Shown here one piece after another: positions 63,956 through 64,000 of a stretch of DNA of 64,000 nucleotides (position 1 is its first letter; each line of letters begins with the position of its first letter). A program made the translations under genes and the position numbers. This DNA comes from Myxococcales bacterium. GTDB taxonomy: Bacteria > Myxococcota > Myxococcia > Myxococcales > Myxococcaceae. The notes beneath the pieces were generated by a model. That model saw only the letters and a program-made list of their open reading frames with translations. It was not told the DNA's origin and searched no databases. The stretch is from positions 154,742-218,741 of the forward strand of contig JACPVI010000081.1 of assembly GCA_016191815.1 (NCBI GenBank), read 5' to 3'.

Positions 63956-64000
63956 GCGCGAAAAAACGTAGTTACAGAACTCATGCATTTCTGCCTTGCC

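Noticed and set aside
63868..64000. Open frame from ATG 63868 to the right edge
   Set aside because: Starts in the stem-loop region, 44 codons only, no ribosome-binding site, amino-acid content like random GC-rich DNA. Cannot be judged without the next sequence.

Overview
High-GC bacterial chromosome, most likely Myxococcota (myxobacteria and relatives). The grounds are: two secreted metalloproteases ending in MYXO-CTERM-like tails (GCGC motif, hydrophobic stretch, run of Arg); a tandem pair of Cys-rich von Willebrand A lipoproteins resembling the Myxococcus gliding lipoprotein CglB; many Cys-rich or Gly-linker secreted lipoproteins; a DUF6178-like gene; and a glucosylceramide-synthase-like enzyme. 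Nothing points to a phage or plasmid. No transposase, integrase or CRISPR array is visible. The window is about 56 protein genes, 3 tRNAs and several small intergenic repeats.

Layout. 1-4842: a MaoC-type hydratase (cut by the window edge), a secreted lipoprotein, an SDR reductase coupled to coaE, a small exported protein, a tetraheme cytochrome and engB. 4913-10996: a beta-propeller lipoprotein, a DUF6178-like protein and an O-antigen ligase/glycosyltransferase pair. 11103-13231: pyrD and an adenosine-deaminase-type gene. 13292-24118: a one-carbon/glycine block (folD, metF, gcvT, gcvH, gcvP). The gcv genes are split by an accessory insert of about 3 kb: a RHH/PIN toxin-antitoxin pair facing an MmeI-type DNA methyltransferase that lacks its nuclease half, plus a small lipoprotein. 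24172-30810: CDF metal transporter, TonB-like protein, SpoIID-domain lipoprotein, tRNA-Cys and an M36/M4-like protease. 31012-37895: Cys-less rhodanese, asd, 7Fe ferredoxin, a possible FliK-like protein, MFS transporter, GNAT and GT21 glycosyltransferase. 37937-42513: hrpB, a basic-tailed unknown and a HAD phosphatase. 42571-48106: a same-strand island of secreted Cys-rich metalloproteases with a coupled exported protein and a HEAT lipoprotein. 48201-53568: DsrE-like protein, coiled-coil protein, two VWA lipoproteins, a zinc-ribbon membrane protein and a second toxin-antitoxin pair (DUF433/DUF5615). 53775-59190: tRNA-Lys and tRNA-Glu, an Ig-like lipoprotein, greB, a PIN-PhoH ATPase, DUF493, a methyltransferase and a lipid kinase. 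59191-63800: dnaK and a TonB-dependent receptor with its own N-terminal TonB-C-like domain.

How the genes work together. The clearest pathway is one-carbon metabolism: GcvTHP feeds methylene-tetrahydrofolate to FolD and MetF. The cell-surface genes (VWA lipoproteins, metalloproteases, TonB parts, glycan genes) fit a predatory or gliding lifestyle, but that is inference. The most interesting structures are the split gcv locus with its truncated MmeI-like enzyme, the TonB-C/receptor fusion, the duplicated CglB-like genes, the protease island, three unrelated fold-back intergenic repeats, and a set of TATAG/TATAA hexamers so close to start codons that leaderless transcripts are plausible. All family names come from motif recognition by eye; no search was run.
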